The position numbers were made by a program, and so were the translations under genes. A stretch of 50,719 bases of DNA, taken from an uncultured Oscillospiraceae bacterium. GTDB taxonomy: Bacteria > Bacillota > Clostridia > Oscillospirales > Oscillospiraceae. Below, in pieces: positions 7,913 through 15,090 of the stretch. The notes below the pieces were generated by a model. That model was not told the origin of the DNA. It saw only the letters and a list, made by a program, of their open reading frames with translations, and made no database searches. The number at the start of each line of letters is the position of its first letter. Position 1 is the first letter of the stretch. The stretch is taken from positions 1-50,719 of the forward strand of contig CANPWM010000010.1 of the NCBI GenBank assembly GCA_947584295.1. Reading direction: 5' to 3'.

Positions 7913-8583
7913 AACCGATCCTCCATCTTATATCCGATGCCGCGCACCGTCTTGATCTGGCCGCCGCACACCCCCAGCTTGCCCCGGAGGGTGCGGATAT
8001 GCACGTCCAGCGTGCGGCTCTCCCCGTCATAATCCGTCCCCCAGACGGCGGACAGGATCTTCTCCCGGGGAAAAACCGTCCCCGGCTTGGACATCAAAAG
8101 CTCCAGAAGCTCAAATTCCTTGTGGGTGAGGAAAACAGTCTCGCCGTTGGCTCTGACCGTGCGTGTGGCTGGAGAGAGGGTGATGCCGCCCAGAACCAGC
8201 TCCCGCGTCTCCGCCTCCGGCTCCGTCCTGCGCAGAAGCGCCCGTACCCGGCTGAGAAGCTCCATGATCCCAAAGGGCTTGGCGATATAGTCGTCGGCCC
8301 CCCGGTCCAGGCCCAGCACCTTGTCGTACTCCGTACCCCGGGCCGTCAGCATGATGACCGGGAGCTTTTTCGTGTCCCGGCGTTCCCGGAGCTTTCGCAA
8401 AATCTCCAGCCCGTCCTCCTCCGGGAGCATGATGTCCAGCAGGAGCAGGGAGGGCATACACTTGTCCAGCTCCCGCCAGAACTCCGAGGGCCGCTCAAAG
8501 CCCCGGGTCTCCAGCCCGGAGCTTACCAGCGCGTACTCCACAAAGTTGCGGATACTCCCGTCGTCCTCCAGCAGATAGATCAA
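7909..8583 (-). CDS. phoB: Phosphate response regulator PhoB/PhoP (OmpR family)
   Basis: A receiver domain (acidic ELEDD start, phospho-acceptor Asp50 in LLLLDIMLP, Lys in YIAKPFG) is joined to an OmpR-type winged helix (TLDVHIRTLRGKLG, VRGIGYKME). I set the start at TTG 8583: AAGGAGG lies at 8592-8598, eight bases upstream, and the resulting N-terminus (M)IYLLEDD is where receiver domains normally begin. An upstream start at 8637 would add 18 residues not typical of the family. The 224-residue length is normal. It leads the operon and is probably autoactivated through the hexamer repeats upstream. Confidence 0.93.
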   Translation of the reverse strand: MIYLLEDDGSIRNFVEYALVSSGLETRGFERPSEFWRELDKCMPSLLLLDIMLPEEDGLEILRKLRERRDTKKLPVIMLTARGTEYDKVLGLDRGADDYIAKPFGIMELLSRVRALLRRTEPEAETRELVLGGITLSPATRTVRANGETVFLTHKEFELLELLMSKPGTVFPREKILSAVWGTDYDGESRTLDVHIRTLRGKLGVCGGQIKTVRGIGYKMEDRL

Positions 8584-8628
8584 CGCGCGCCCCTCCTTCC
8601 GGCAGACTTCCCCTATTTTCACATCTAT

Positions 8629-8684
8629 ACTATACACCCCGCAAGGTTAAAAGGGAAATCATATTTTTGTTAAATCTCTGTAAA
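8629..8684 (-). promoter_or_regulatory. Pho-box-like promoter of the phoB-phoR operon
   Basis: On the minus strand four hexamers occur every 11 bases: TTTACA (8684-8679), TTAACA (8673-8668), ATGATT (8662-8657) and TTTAAC (8651-8646). A -10 box TATAGT follows at 8634-8629 with no recognisable -35. Direct TT(A/T)ACA repeats with 5-base spacers in place of a -35 are the known arrangement for PhoP-activated promoters in Bacillus. Confidence 0.72.
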
Positions 8685-8707
8685 CTCCCCTTTTTATACG
8701 AAAAACA

Positions 8708-8726
8708 GGGCCGCCAAAGGCGGCCC
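8708..8726 (-). terminator. Terminator downstream of popT
   Basis: GGGCCGCC and GGCGGCCC with a 3-base loop form a strong stem. On the minus strand it is followed by TGTTTTTCG, as in a rho-independent terminator. It separates popT from the phosphate operon. Confidence 0.75.
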
Positions 8727-8731
8727 TCAGT

Positions 8732-8833
8732 TTGTCAAAAAACTCAAATTTGACGTTTTTTCCGGCGATACGCGCGGCGGGAAAATCCCGCACGTTCCCC
8801 TTTGTCGGAAAAGGCCAACGGCCTTTTTCGACA
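8732..8833 (-). repeat. 3'-end two-hairpin repeat, copy 1 (after popT)
   Basis: Read on the minus strand it begins three bases after the popT stop with TGTCGAAAAAGGCC, a loop, and GGCCTTTTCCGACA, then a GC segment and a second hairpin (GGGATTTTCCCG, then GCCGGAAAAAACG). Copies of the same layout follow hpf, the GDSL esterase and the fumarase gene. Confidence 0.65.
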
Positions 8834-8836
8834 GCC

Positions 8837-9676
8837 TCACGCGTGGATCTTTCCCAGCATGAAGGCTCCGGCAAACCCGGCGGCGGCCAGGAGGAGGTTG
8901 ACGGCCATGCCCCAGGTCAGGGTGACTTCCGGCAGGATCAGGGCGGCGGAGACAATGAGAAAGCCCAGCACGGCGTAATAGGCCCAGCCGTGGAAGCGGT
9001 CAAAGAGCCAGCGGGCGGCCTTGACCGTACCCACAAAGCACCCCGCCGCGCCGATCCCCAGAAAGAGGACGGTGACCACGTCAAAGCTGGCGAAAGCGTC
9101 CATCATGGGCCGGTACCAGCCCATGAACATGAGGATAAAGGCGGTGGAGATGCCGGGGATCACCGTCCCCACGGCCACGATGGCGCCGGCCAGCACCGCC
9201 ATCAGGGGGGTGAGGCGCTCCACGTCGGGCAGGGCCGTCCCCTCCTGCCGGAAAAACAGCAGCAGGGACGCCAGGGCCGCGCCCAGGACGGTGGCGATCA
9301 GATAACGCCGCTTGAAGCCCCGCTCGTTGGCTTCGTGGAGGAAGGAGGGGATCCCCCCCGCCACCAGGCCCAGGAACAGCCACATGACCTCTACATACCA
9401 GCGCTTCATGAGCCTGCTCAGCACCACGGCCCCCAGCAAAAAGCCCAGGCCCGCGCCCAGGGCCACCGGCAGCAGGAACAGAAAATTCTTTTTGGGGGCC
9501 TTGAAAAAACCGGCTATGGCGTCGATCATGGGCCTATACAGCCCCAGGCTCACCGCCATGACGCCGCCGGATACGCCGGGGAGTACGCCGCCGATGCCGA
9601 TGACCACCCCCACCGCCAGGTGGAGGAAAAACGTACCCCGGGCGGAAAGCCGTTTTGTTGCGTTTTCGTTGTCCAT
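8837..9676 (-). CDS. popT: DUF368 membrane protein, undecaprenyl-phosphate translocase PopT
   Basis: A hydrophobic protein of 279 residues with about eight membrane segments and the DUF368 signature GGVLPGVSGGVMAVSLGLY near the N-terminus; a second related loop is VGTVIPGISTAFILMFMGWY near residue 180. DUF368 proteins were shown to recycle undecaprenyl phosphate across the cytoplasmic membrane for cell-wall synthesis. I chose the ATG at 9676 (MDNENATKRLS); a GTG at 9733 would start inside the likely promoter. The upstream region has two TTAA hexamers with Pho-box-like 11-base spacing (near 9760-9775), which might tie it to phosphate stress; this is weak. Confidence 0.88.
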   Translation of the reverse strand: MDNENATKRLSARGTFFLHLAVGVVIGIGGVLPGVSGGVMAVSLGLYRPMIDAIAGFFKAPKKNFLFLLPVALGAGLGFLLGAVVLSRLMKRWYVEVMWLFLGLVAGGIPSFLHEANERGFKRRYLIATVLGAALASLLLFFRQEGTALPDVERLTPLMAVLAGAIVAVGTVIPGISTAFILMFMGWYRPMMDAFASFDVVTVLFLGIGAAGCFVGTVKAARWLFDRFHGWAYYAVLGFLIVSAALILPEVTLTWGMAVNLLLAAAGFAGAFMLGKIHA

Positions 9677-9719
9677 TGTTCGCGCTCTCTCTTTTGTGTA
9701 GGTTTTTCTCAGTACGTCC

Positions 9720-9776
9720 AGTATAGCACACACGCCCGGCTTTTACCAGTGGCCGGAGGTTAAAGTTGTATTAACA
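9720..9776 (-). promoter_or_regulatory. Possible promoter and weak Pho-box-like repeats upstream of popT
   Basis: On the minus strand TTAATA and TTAACC are spaced 11 bases apart (about 9773-9757), and a -10 like TATACT with a preceding TG lies at 9725-9720. The spacing equals that in the phoB promoter, but only two hexamers are seen. Confidence 0.35.
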
Positions 9777-9863
9777 TTTCCTAAGGCCGCCTTAAGGTCT
9801 ATTGTCCGGGGGCGGGACATATATTCTTTCGTAATCACTTACGTCAGGGCGAGGAGATATGCT

Positions 9864-10487
9864 ATGGACAGACCGGTTAATACAGTGACGCTGTGCGGCC
9901 AGGCGGCGGGGAGGCCGGAATTTTCCCACACAGGCCGGGACGGCGATTATTTCAAGTTCCCTCTGGCGGTGCGGCGGCTCTCCGGGACGGAGGACACGCT
10001 GAATATCCTGGTGAGCCGCCAGCTTCTGGAGGGGCTGGAGATCGAGGAGCTGCCGTGTCTGCGGGTCACCGGGCAGGTGCGCTCCTGGAACAACCACTCC
10101 GGCGTGGGGCCAAGGCTGGTCATCACCGTTCTGGCGCGGGAACTGGCCTTCACCGACGGCGACCACGAAAACACCGTCACCCTCACCGGCACGCTCTGCA
10201 AGGAGCCGACCCTGCGTCGCACACCCATGGGGCGGGAGATCAGCGACATGATGCTCAGCGTGGAGCGGCGCTACGGAAAATGCGACTATATCCCCTGCAT
10301 CGCCTGGGGGGCCGTGGCCCGGAAGGCGGCGGGCTGGGCCAAGGGCGACGCCGTCACCGTCACGGGGCGGCTCCAGTCCAGGGCGTACATCAAGATGGAG
10401 GGCGAGGAGGCCACCCAGAAGGTGGCCTATGAGATCTCCGCCGTCTCCGCCGAGGCCCTCTCCCCGGAGGAGTGGGCGGCGCGGTAA
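9864..10487 (+). CDS. Single-stranded DNA-binding protein with two tandem OB folds
   Basis: The 207-residue protein contains two SSB-type OB domains: residues about 6-95 (NTVTLCGQAAGRPEFS...) and 103-195 (NTVTLTGTLCKEPTLRRTPM...). Each opens with the N-x-V-x-L-x-G strand typical of SSB. Most bacterial SSBs have one OB fold and an acidic C-terminal tip; here the tip (EALSPEEWAAR) is not the DDDIPF type, so partner binding may differ. GAGGAG precedes the ATG. It is monocistronic, divergent from popT, and ends at a terminator. It may be an accessory SSB rather than the replicative one. Confidence 0.82.
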   Translation: MDRPVNTVTLCGQAAGRPEFSHTGRDGDYFKFPLAVRRLSGTEDTLNILVSRQLLEGLEIEELPCLRVTGQVRSWNNHSGVGPRLVITVLARELAFTDGDHENTVTLTGTLCKEPTLRRTPMGREISDMMLSVERRYGKCDYIPCIAWGAVARKAAGWAKGDAVTVTGRLQSRAYIKMEGEEATQKVAYEISAVSAEALSPEEWAAR

Positions 10488-10507
10488 GGCCCCGCCGCCT
10501 GTTCTTT

Positions 10508-10533
10508 TCCCCGATCCGGGGAGGATTTTTATT
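10508..10533 (+). terminator. Terminator of the two-OB SSB gene
   Basis: TCCCCG, a 3-base loop and CGGGGA form a stem at 10508-10522, followed by a T-rich run (GGATTTTTATTATTTT). Confidence 0.7.
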
Positions 10534-10562
10534 ATTTTGCCTATCCGGCGGCGAATTTTCCC

Positions 10563-10591
10563 TTGACGTTTATGTAAAATGCTACTAAAAT
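10563..10591 (+). promoter_or_regulatory. Promoter of pyruvate kinase
   Basis: TTGACG at 10563-10568, 17 bases, TAAAAT at 10586-10591. The leader to the pyk ATG is about 60 bases. Confidence 0.7.
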
Positions 10592-10659
10592 AGGAATATC
10601 AAACAAAGCCGGGGGCCAAGCCCGCCCGGCTGAATATACGGAAGGGAGCAACACCGCCC

Positions 10660-12072
10660 ATGAGAAAAACAAAGATCGTCTGCACCATAGGCCCCGCCTG
10701 CGCCAACGAGGAGACGCTGACGAAGATGTGCCTGGCCGGCATGAATGTGGCGCGCCTCAACTTCTCCCACGGCACCCACGAGAGCCATCAGGTCACCATC
10801 GACCTCATCAAGAAGGTCCGGGAGAAGCTGAACCTCCCCATCGCCATTCTGCTGGACACCAAGGGCCCGGAGTACCGTATCCGCACCTTTGAAAACGGCA
10901 AGATCACCTTGAAGGAGGGGGACGAGTTCACCTTCACCACCGAGGAGATCGTGGGCAATCAGGAGCGCGTGTCCGTCAGCTACGCCAGCCTCCCCCAAGA
11001 GCTTTCCGCCGGGGACACCATTCTGCTGAACAACGGCCTGATGACCTTCAAGGTCACCGGCACCACCAAGACCGAGGTCAAGACTGTGGTGGAGGCCGGG
11101 GGCGTTCTCTCCGACCGGAAGTCCATGGCCTTCCCCGGGAAGGTGTTAAAGCAGGTGTACCTCTCCGAGCAGGACAAGGCGGATATCCTCTTTGGCGTGG
11201 CCAACGACGTGGACTTCATCGCCTGCTCCTTCGTCTCCGAGGCCCAGAATATCCGGGACATCAAGGCGCTCCTGGCCGAGCATAACGTCAAGGGCATCGA
11301 CCTCATCGCCAAGATCGAGAACCGCGCCGGCGTTGACAATATCCAGGAGATCTGCGCCGAGTGCGACGGCATCATGGTGGCCCGCGGCGACCTGGGCGTG
11401 GAGATCCCCTTCGAGGAGCTGCCGGGCATCCAGAAGCACATCATCACCCAGTGCCGGCTCCTGGGCAAGATGGTCATCACCGCCACGGAGATGCTGGAGT
11501 CCATGATCGAGAAGCCCCGGCCCACCCGTGCCGAGATCTCCGACGTGGCCAACGCCGTCTACGACGGCACCTCCGCCATCATGCTCTCCGGCGAGACGGC
11601 CTCCGGCAAGTACCCCGTGCTGACGGTGGAGACCATGTCCAAGATTGCCCTGGAGGCGGAGCGCGGCATCGACTTCGCCGAGCATTTCCGCACCTTCAAG
11701 TTCCCCATTCAGAACACCGCCGACGCCATCTCCCACGCCACCTGCGGCATGGCCATCGACGTGGACGCCAAGGCCATCGCCGTCTGCTCCCTCTCCGGCA
11801 AGACCGTCCGTATGGTCTCCCGCTTCCGCTGCCCGGTGGATATCCTGGGCGTCACCACGGACGAGAAGAGCTGGCGCAAGCTGAACCTCTCCTGGGGCGT
11901 CACTCCGGCCCTGTCGGAGCAGTATAACTCCACCGACGTGCTGTTTTACATGGCCACCCAGCTTGCCAAGAAGGCCCTCCCCATCAAGGAGGGCGAGCGC
12001 ATCGTCATCACCGGCGGCGCCTCCACCGGCAAGAGCGGCGGCACCAACCTTATCAAGATCGAGACGATCTGA
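10660..12072 (+). CDS. pyk: Pyruvate kinase
   Basis: The 470-residue enzyme converts phosphoenolpyruvate and ADP to pyruvate and ATP. It begins RKTKIVCTIGPACANEETL, with the N-x-S-H-G motif (ARLNFSHGTHE) for ATP/Mg binding, the catalytic Lys segment DLIAKIENRAGVDN and the MVARGDLGVEIP signature. The C-terminal allosteric domain ends with GGASTGKSGGTNLIKIETI. It has no extra C-terminal PEP-utiliser domain, unlike Bacillus enzymes, so it is the short form. GGAAGGGAG precedes the start. It stands alone with its own promoter and terminator. Confidence 0.97.
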   Translation: MRKTKIVCTIGPACANEETLTKMCLAGMNVARLNFSHGTHESHQVTIDLIKKVREKLNLPIAILLDTKGPEYRIRTFENGKITLKEGDEFTFTTEEIVGNQERVSVSYASLPQELSAGDTILLNNGLMTFKVTGTTKTEVKTVVEAGGVLSDRKSMAFPGKVLKQVYLSEQDKADILFGVANDVDFIACSFVSEAQNIRDIKALLAEHNVKGIDLIAKIENRAGVDNIQEICAECDGIMVARGDLGVEIPFEELPGIQKHIITQCRLLGKMVITATEMLESMIEKPRPTRAEISDVANAVYDGTSAIMLSGETASGKYPVLTVETMSKIALEAERGIDFAEHFRTFKFPIQNTADAISHATCGMAIDVDAKAIAVCSLSGKTVRMVSRFRCPVDILGVTTDEKSWRKLNLSWGVTPALSEQYNSTDVLFYMATQLAKKALPIKEGERIVITGGASTGKSGGTNLIKIETI

Positions 12073-12093
12073 CCCCCGCCAGCCAACATACGC

Positions 12094-12135
12094 CCGCCCC
12101 CGCGCCTTAGCCAAGGCGCGGGGGCGGTTTGATTT
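12094..12135 (+). terminator. Terminator of pyk
   Basis: A perfect 15-bp stem (12094-12108 with 12113-12127, 4-base loop) is followed by TTTGATTTG. Confidence 0.85.
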
Positions 12136-12165
12136 GTCCAAAAAGGGCCGTTGGCCTTTTCCGGC
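12136..12165 (-). repeat. 3'-end repeat, partial copy (after the DUF1624 gene)
   Basis: AAAAGGCC, loop, GGCCCTTTTTGG on the minus strand lies about 12 bases after the stop of the gene ending at 12177. It matches the first hairpin of the 3'-end repeat family but the second half is missing. Confidence 0.45.
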
Positions 12166-12176
12166 TATATACTCCC

Positions 12177-12890
12177 TTATTTCAGCAACGCCTGGACGCC
12201 CATGATCAGCGCGTAGAGGATAGGCTGATGGAGGACGTAAATGAGCAGGCTTTTCCGACCGATTTGCGGTAAGACGGGGCAGGTGAAGGCGTAGAACCGC
12301 TCCGGGAGCTTGCGCTCCACCACATAGAGGCCTGCCCAGGTGCCCAGCAGGAACACGAACACCCAGGGGAAGATGGGGAACCAGTCGGCGGTATAGAACC
12401 CCTCCTCAAACCAGCCGAAGGGGAACAGCCACCGGGCGGCGGGGCCGATGGAGGTGTGGGCCACCAGCCACGCGGTAAAGACGGTCATGACGATATAAAA
12501 TACCGGGGCCGCTTTGCGGGGGATAGCGTCCCAGGCCCTGTGGGTCAGGGCGAAGAACACCATGGAAAAGCCCAGCAGATGCAAAACGCCAAAGCGAATG
12601 GGGTCGTCAATCAGGGGCAGGCTGGACACCACGGTGATGCCCATGGCGATAAGCAGGCAGAGGATCCCCCGCCGCAGATTGCTGTGGGAAAACCGGCAGC
12701 ACAGCCCCGCCAGGAAGATGAACAGCCCCGCGAAGACGTAGTGCAAAACGTCAAAAACAGGATTTGAGAAGATCCACAGGGGCGCGCCACACAGGTTGAC
12801 CAGGTCAATGAGGAAGTGATGGATCACCATCAGCACCAGCGCCAGTCCCCGGGCGGCGTCTATGGCGTCGATGCGCTTTTTCTTCTCCAT
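12177..12890 (-). CDS. DUF1624 membrane protein, heparan-alpha-glucosaminide acetyltransferase-like
   Basis: A 237-residue protein with about seven membrane segments. It starts KRIDAIDAARGLALVLMVIH, the signature of DUF1624/YeiB-like membrane acyltransferase-fold proteins, with HH in IHHF near residue 24. A second conserved stretch is GRKSLLIYVLHQPILYALI near the C-terminus, common to membrane acyltransferases. It may transfer acyl groups to a surface glycan, but no substrate can be inferred. It starts five bases after the ychF stop, so it is probably co-transcribed with ychF. Confidence 0.8.
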   Translation of the reverse strand: MEKKKRIDAIDAARGLALVLMVIHHFLIDLVNLCGAPLWIFSNPVFDVLHYVFAGLFIFLAGLCCRFSHSNLRRGILCLLIAMGITVVSSLPLIDDPIRFGVLHLLGFSMVFFALTHRAWDAIPRKAAPVFYIVMTVFTAWLVAHTSIGPAARWLFPFGWFEEGFYTADWFPIFPWVFVFLLGTWAGLYVVERKLPERFYAFTCPVLPQIGRKSLLIYVLHQPILYALIMGVQALLK

Positions 12891-12895
12891 GGGCC

Positions 12896-13993
12896 TTATA
12901 CGTTGAAGCGGAACAGGGTCACGTCGCCGTCGCGCATGACGTAGTCCTTGCCCTCGGAGCGCACCAGGCCCTTCTCCTTGGCGGCGGCCATGGAGCCGCA
13001 GGCTCTGAGATCGTCAAAGGCCACGATCTCCGCCCGAATGAAGCCCCGCTCGAAGTCGGAATGGATCTTCCCCGCCGCCTGGGGCGCCTTGGTGCCGCGG
13101 GTGATGGTCCAGGCCCGGCACTCGTCGGCCCCGGCGGTGAGAAAGCTTATAAGGCCCAGAAGCGCGTAGGAGCATTTGATAAGCCGGTCAAGGCCGGATT
13201 CGGACAGGCCCAGATCCTCTAAGAACATGGCCCGCTCCTCCTCCGAAAGCTCCGTCAGCTCCTGCTCGGTCTTGGCGCAGATGGGCAGAACCTGGGCGCC
13301 CTCGCCGTCGGCCCTGGCCTTGACAGCCTGATAGTAGGCGCTGTTGGCCAGATCGGCGATGCCCGCCTCGTCCATGTTGGCGGCGTAGATCACCGGCTTT
13401 AAGGACAAAAGATCCGCCGACGCCAACAGCGCCGCGTCCTCGTCGCCATCCGCCTGAAAGCTCCTGGCGGACTTGCCGCCGTCCAGATGCGCCCGCAGGG
13501 CCTCAAAAAGCTCCGCCTCGTGCTTATACCGCTTGTCCCCGCCCTTGGCGGCCTTCTGAACCTTCTCCAACCGGCGGGTCACCAGCTCCAGATCGGCCAT
13601 GATCAGCTCCAGGTCGATGATGTCGATGTCCCGCACGGGGTCGGCGCCGCCCTCCACGTGGATAACGTTGTCATCGTCAAAGCACCGCACCACATGAACG
13701 ATGGCGTCGGTGCGGCGGATATTCTCCAGAAACTTGTTGCCCAGGCCCTCCCCCTTGGAGGCCCCCCGCACAAGCCCGGCGATGTCCACGAACTCTATAA
13801 CGGCGGGGGTGTACTTTTTGGGCTGATACAGCTCCGCCAGGAAGTCCAGGCGCTTGTCCGGCACGGCCACGGTGCCCACATTGGGTTCGATGGTGCAGAA
13901 GGGGTAGTTGGCCGCCTCCGCCCCGGCGTTGGTGATGGCGTTGAAAAGGGTGGACTTGCCCACATTGGGCAGCCCTACGATGCCTAATTTCAT
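12896..13993 (-). CDS. ychF: Ribosome-associated ATPase YchF
   Basis: The 365-residue protein has the Obg-like P-loop GLPNVGKST at residues 8-16, the [12 protein letters not shown] switch, [17 protein letters not shown] (G3) and NMDE in place of NKxD, which is the reason YchF prefers ATP to GTP. A coiled-coil insert (about 140-200) and a C-terminal TGS domain ([20 protein letters not shown]...) complete the normal layout. YchF binds ribosomes and affects stress responses. AGGAGG precedes the ATG. It heads a two-gene unit with the DUF1624 gene. Confidence 0.96.
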   Translation of the reverse strand: MKLGIVGLPNVGKSTLFNAITNAGAEAANYPFCTIEPNVGTVAVPDKRLDFLAELYQPKKYTPAVIEFVDIAGLVRGASKGEGLGNKFLENIRRTDAIVHVVRCFDDDNVIHVEGGADPVRDIDIIDLELIMADLELVTRRLEKVQKAAKGGDKRYKHEAELFEALRAHLDGGKSARSFQADGDEDAALLASADLLSLKPVIYAANMDEAGIADLANSAYYQAVKARADGEGAQVLPICAKTEQELTELSEEERAMFLEDLGLSESGLDRLIKCSYALLGLISFLTAGADECRAWTITRGTKAPQAAGKIHSDFERGFIRAEIVAFDDLRACGSMAAAKEKGLVRSEGKDYVMRDGDVTLFRFNV

Positions 13994-14105
13994 GGTTTCT
14001 CTAAACCTCCTGTTTTTTCATGGGTTTTCATTTCTTCGACGATCCCCGTCACGATTCCACAGCGTTACGGATCCTATTTATGTAATTGCCAGAAAAGATA
14101 TAAGC

Positions 14106-14612
14106 TTAGTATTTGGACTCCTCGGAAATATAATATTTGCCCTCCCGCTGTAACCATTTTGCCATAGCCCACGCTTCTTCAAAACGCACGCTTGCCATTG
14201 TCAGGCCATAGCTCCTGCACAGACGCTCGTACTCCTGATAGGTAGAGGGCCGTTTTGTAAACAATATCCACATCAGTGCCGCTTCCGTGGTCAAGTATGT
14301 TTTTCCGCCCAGCTTGTGTGAGGGGCGCCTAATCACATTGCACCTGCGGCAGCGCAATGTTAGATTGTCCAGCGTGTCGGCCGCTTCGTGCAATACCTCT
14401 TTCGGGATAATGTGGTCGGCTTGCAGGTCTAAACGGGTGCCGCAATCGGCGCACTTCCCGGTCTGATCAAAGTGCCACTGGCGAACCGCCTCCCAGCACT
14501 TCCTTTTGGGATAGTGCGACTGGAACGTTTTTTTGCTGGCGACAGACGTACCCACTTGCGAGGGATTTAGGTTGCCCAGTATCAGCGACGCCAGCTCTTT
14601 GAAGCTTACCAT
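14106..14612 (-). CDS. HNH endonuclease, probable restriction enzyme
   Basis: From the first ATG (14612) the protein has 168 residues. Its core is an HNH domain with zinc ligands CADC and CRRC and the motif LDLQADHIIPKEVLHE followed by DNLTLRCRRCN. The frame stays open for 37 more codons upstream to 14723, reading like real protein (FDDFPASDREWTEEHWKSL), and overlaps the end of the XRE gene, but it holds no ATG, GTG, TTG or CTG. The true start may therefore be non-standard or coupled to the XRE gene. Its location behind a controller-type regulator and opposite a DNA methyltransferase suggests the nuclease of a restriction-modification system. GC is lower than in the flanks. Confidence 0.8.
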   Translation of the reverse strand: MVSFKELASLILGNLNPSQVGTSVASKKTFQSHYPKRKCWEAVRQWHFDQTGKCADCGTRLDLQADHIIPKEVLHEAADTLDNLTLRCRRCNVIRRPSHKLGGKTYLTTEAALMWILFTKRPSTYQEYERLCRSYGLTMASVRFEEAWAMAKWLQREGKYYISEESKY

Positions 14613-14697
14613 GCCGCTCTCGACAAAATAGAGAACAAGGCTCTTCCAATGTTCTTCCGTCCACTCACGGTCAGACGCCGGGAAATCATCGAATCTG

Positions 14698-14958
14698 TTA
14701 TCCGTTGTAATTTCCTCCCATTCTTAAGCGTTCCTCAAAATCAGAGATCAGCTCTATAAGGTCGATTCCAAGGCAATTGCAAATCTTCCTGACTTCAATG
14801 ATGTCCAACCGTTTTTGGCACTGCTCGTATTTACTGACATAGGTCTGACTGCAGCCGAGCATATCCGCCAGCTCCTGCTGCGTCATCTTCGTCTGCAAGC
14901 GGCAAGTTTTCAAGCAGTCAACCAATATTCGGTATTCAGGCTCATAAATATAGCTCAT
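14698..14958 (-). CDS. XRE-family regulator, probable restriction-modification controller (C) protein
   Basis: An 86-residue protein made almost only of a helix-turn-helix domain (TKMTQQELADMLGCSQTYVS, then KYEQCQKRLDIIEVRKIC). C proteins of type II restriction-modification systems have this size. AGGAGG lies seven bases before the ATG. It has its own promoter (TTGGAA, 17 bases, TATACT) and a perfect inverted repeat upstream that sits in the divergent methyltransferase promoter. It is followed by the HNH nuclease with overlapping frames. The expected job is to delay nuclease expression and balance the methyltransferase; this is inferred from layout. Confidence 0.85.
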   Translation of the reverse strand: MSYIYEPEYRILVDCLKTCRLQTKMTQQELADMLGCSQTYVSKYEQCQKRLDIIEVRKICNCLGIDLIELISDFEERLRMGGNYNG

Positions 14959-14977
14959 GTGGCACCCTCCTGTGAGC

Positions 14978-15006
14978 AGTATAGTCCATCATTATCCTTA
15001 TTCCAA
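14978..15006 (-). promoter_or_regulatory. Promoter of the XRE-HNH unit
   Basis: On the minus strand TTGGAA (15006-15001), 17 bases, TATACT (14983-14978). The start would be near 14971, close to the ribosome-binding site. Confidence 0.65.
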
Positions 15007-15015
15007 AATAGAATA

Positions 15016-15044
15016 TTGACTTGTATACCTAGACATGGTATACT
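15016..15044 (+). promoter_or_regulatory. Methyltransferase promoter with embedded operator
   Basis: TTGACT (15016-15021), 17 bases, TATACT (15039-15044). Between and over the boxes lies a perfect inverted repeat GTATACC (15023-15029), 7-base spacer, GGTATAC (15037-15043). A protein bound here would block RNA polymerase, as expected for control by the adjacent XRE protein. Confidence 0.75.
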
Positions 15045-15090
15045 GTCCGCGACGGTAGAAAGCATACTCTCCTTCGAGGCGGGATCAGGT

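Noticed and set aside
14815..15090. N-terminal extension of the methyltransferase frame
   Set aside because: It lies antisense to the XRE gene and upstream of the methyltransferase promoter, so it cannot be translated from that transcript.
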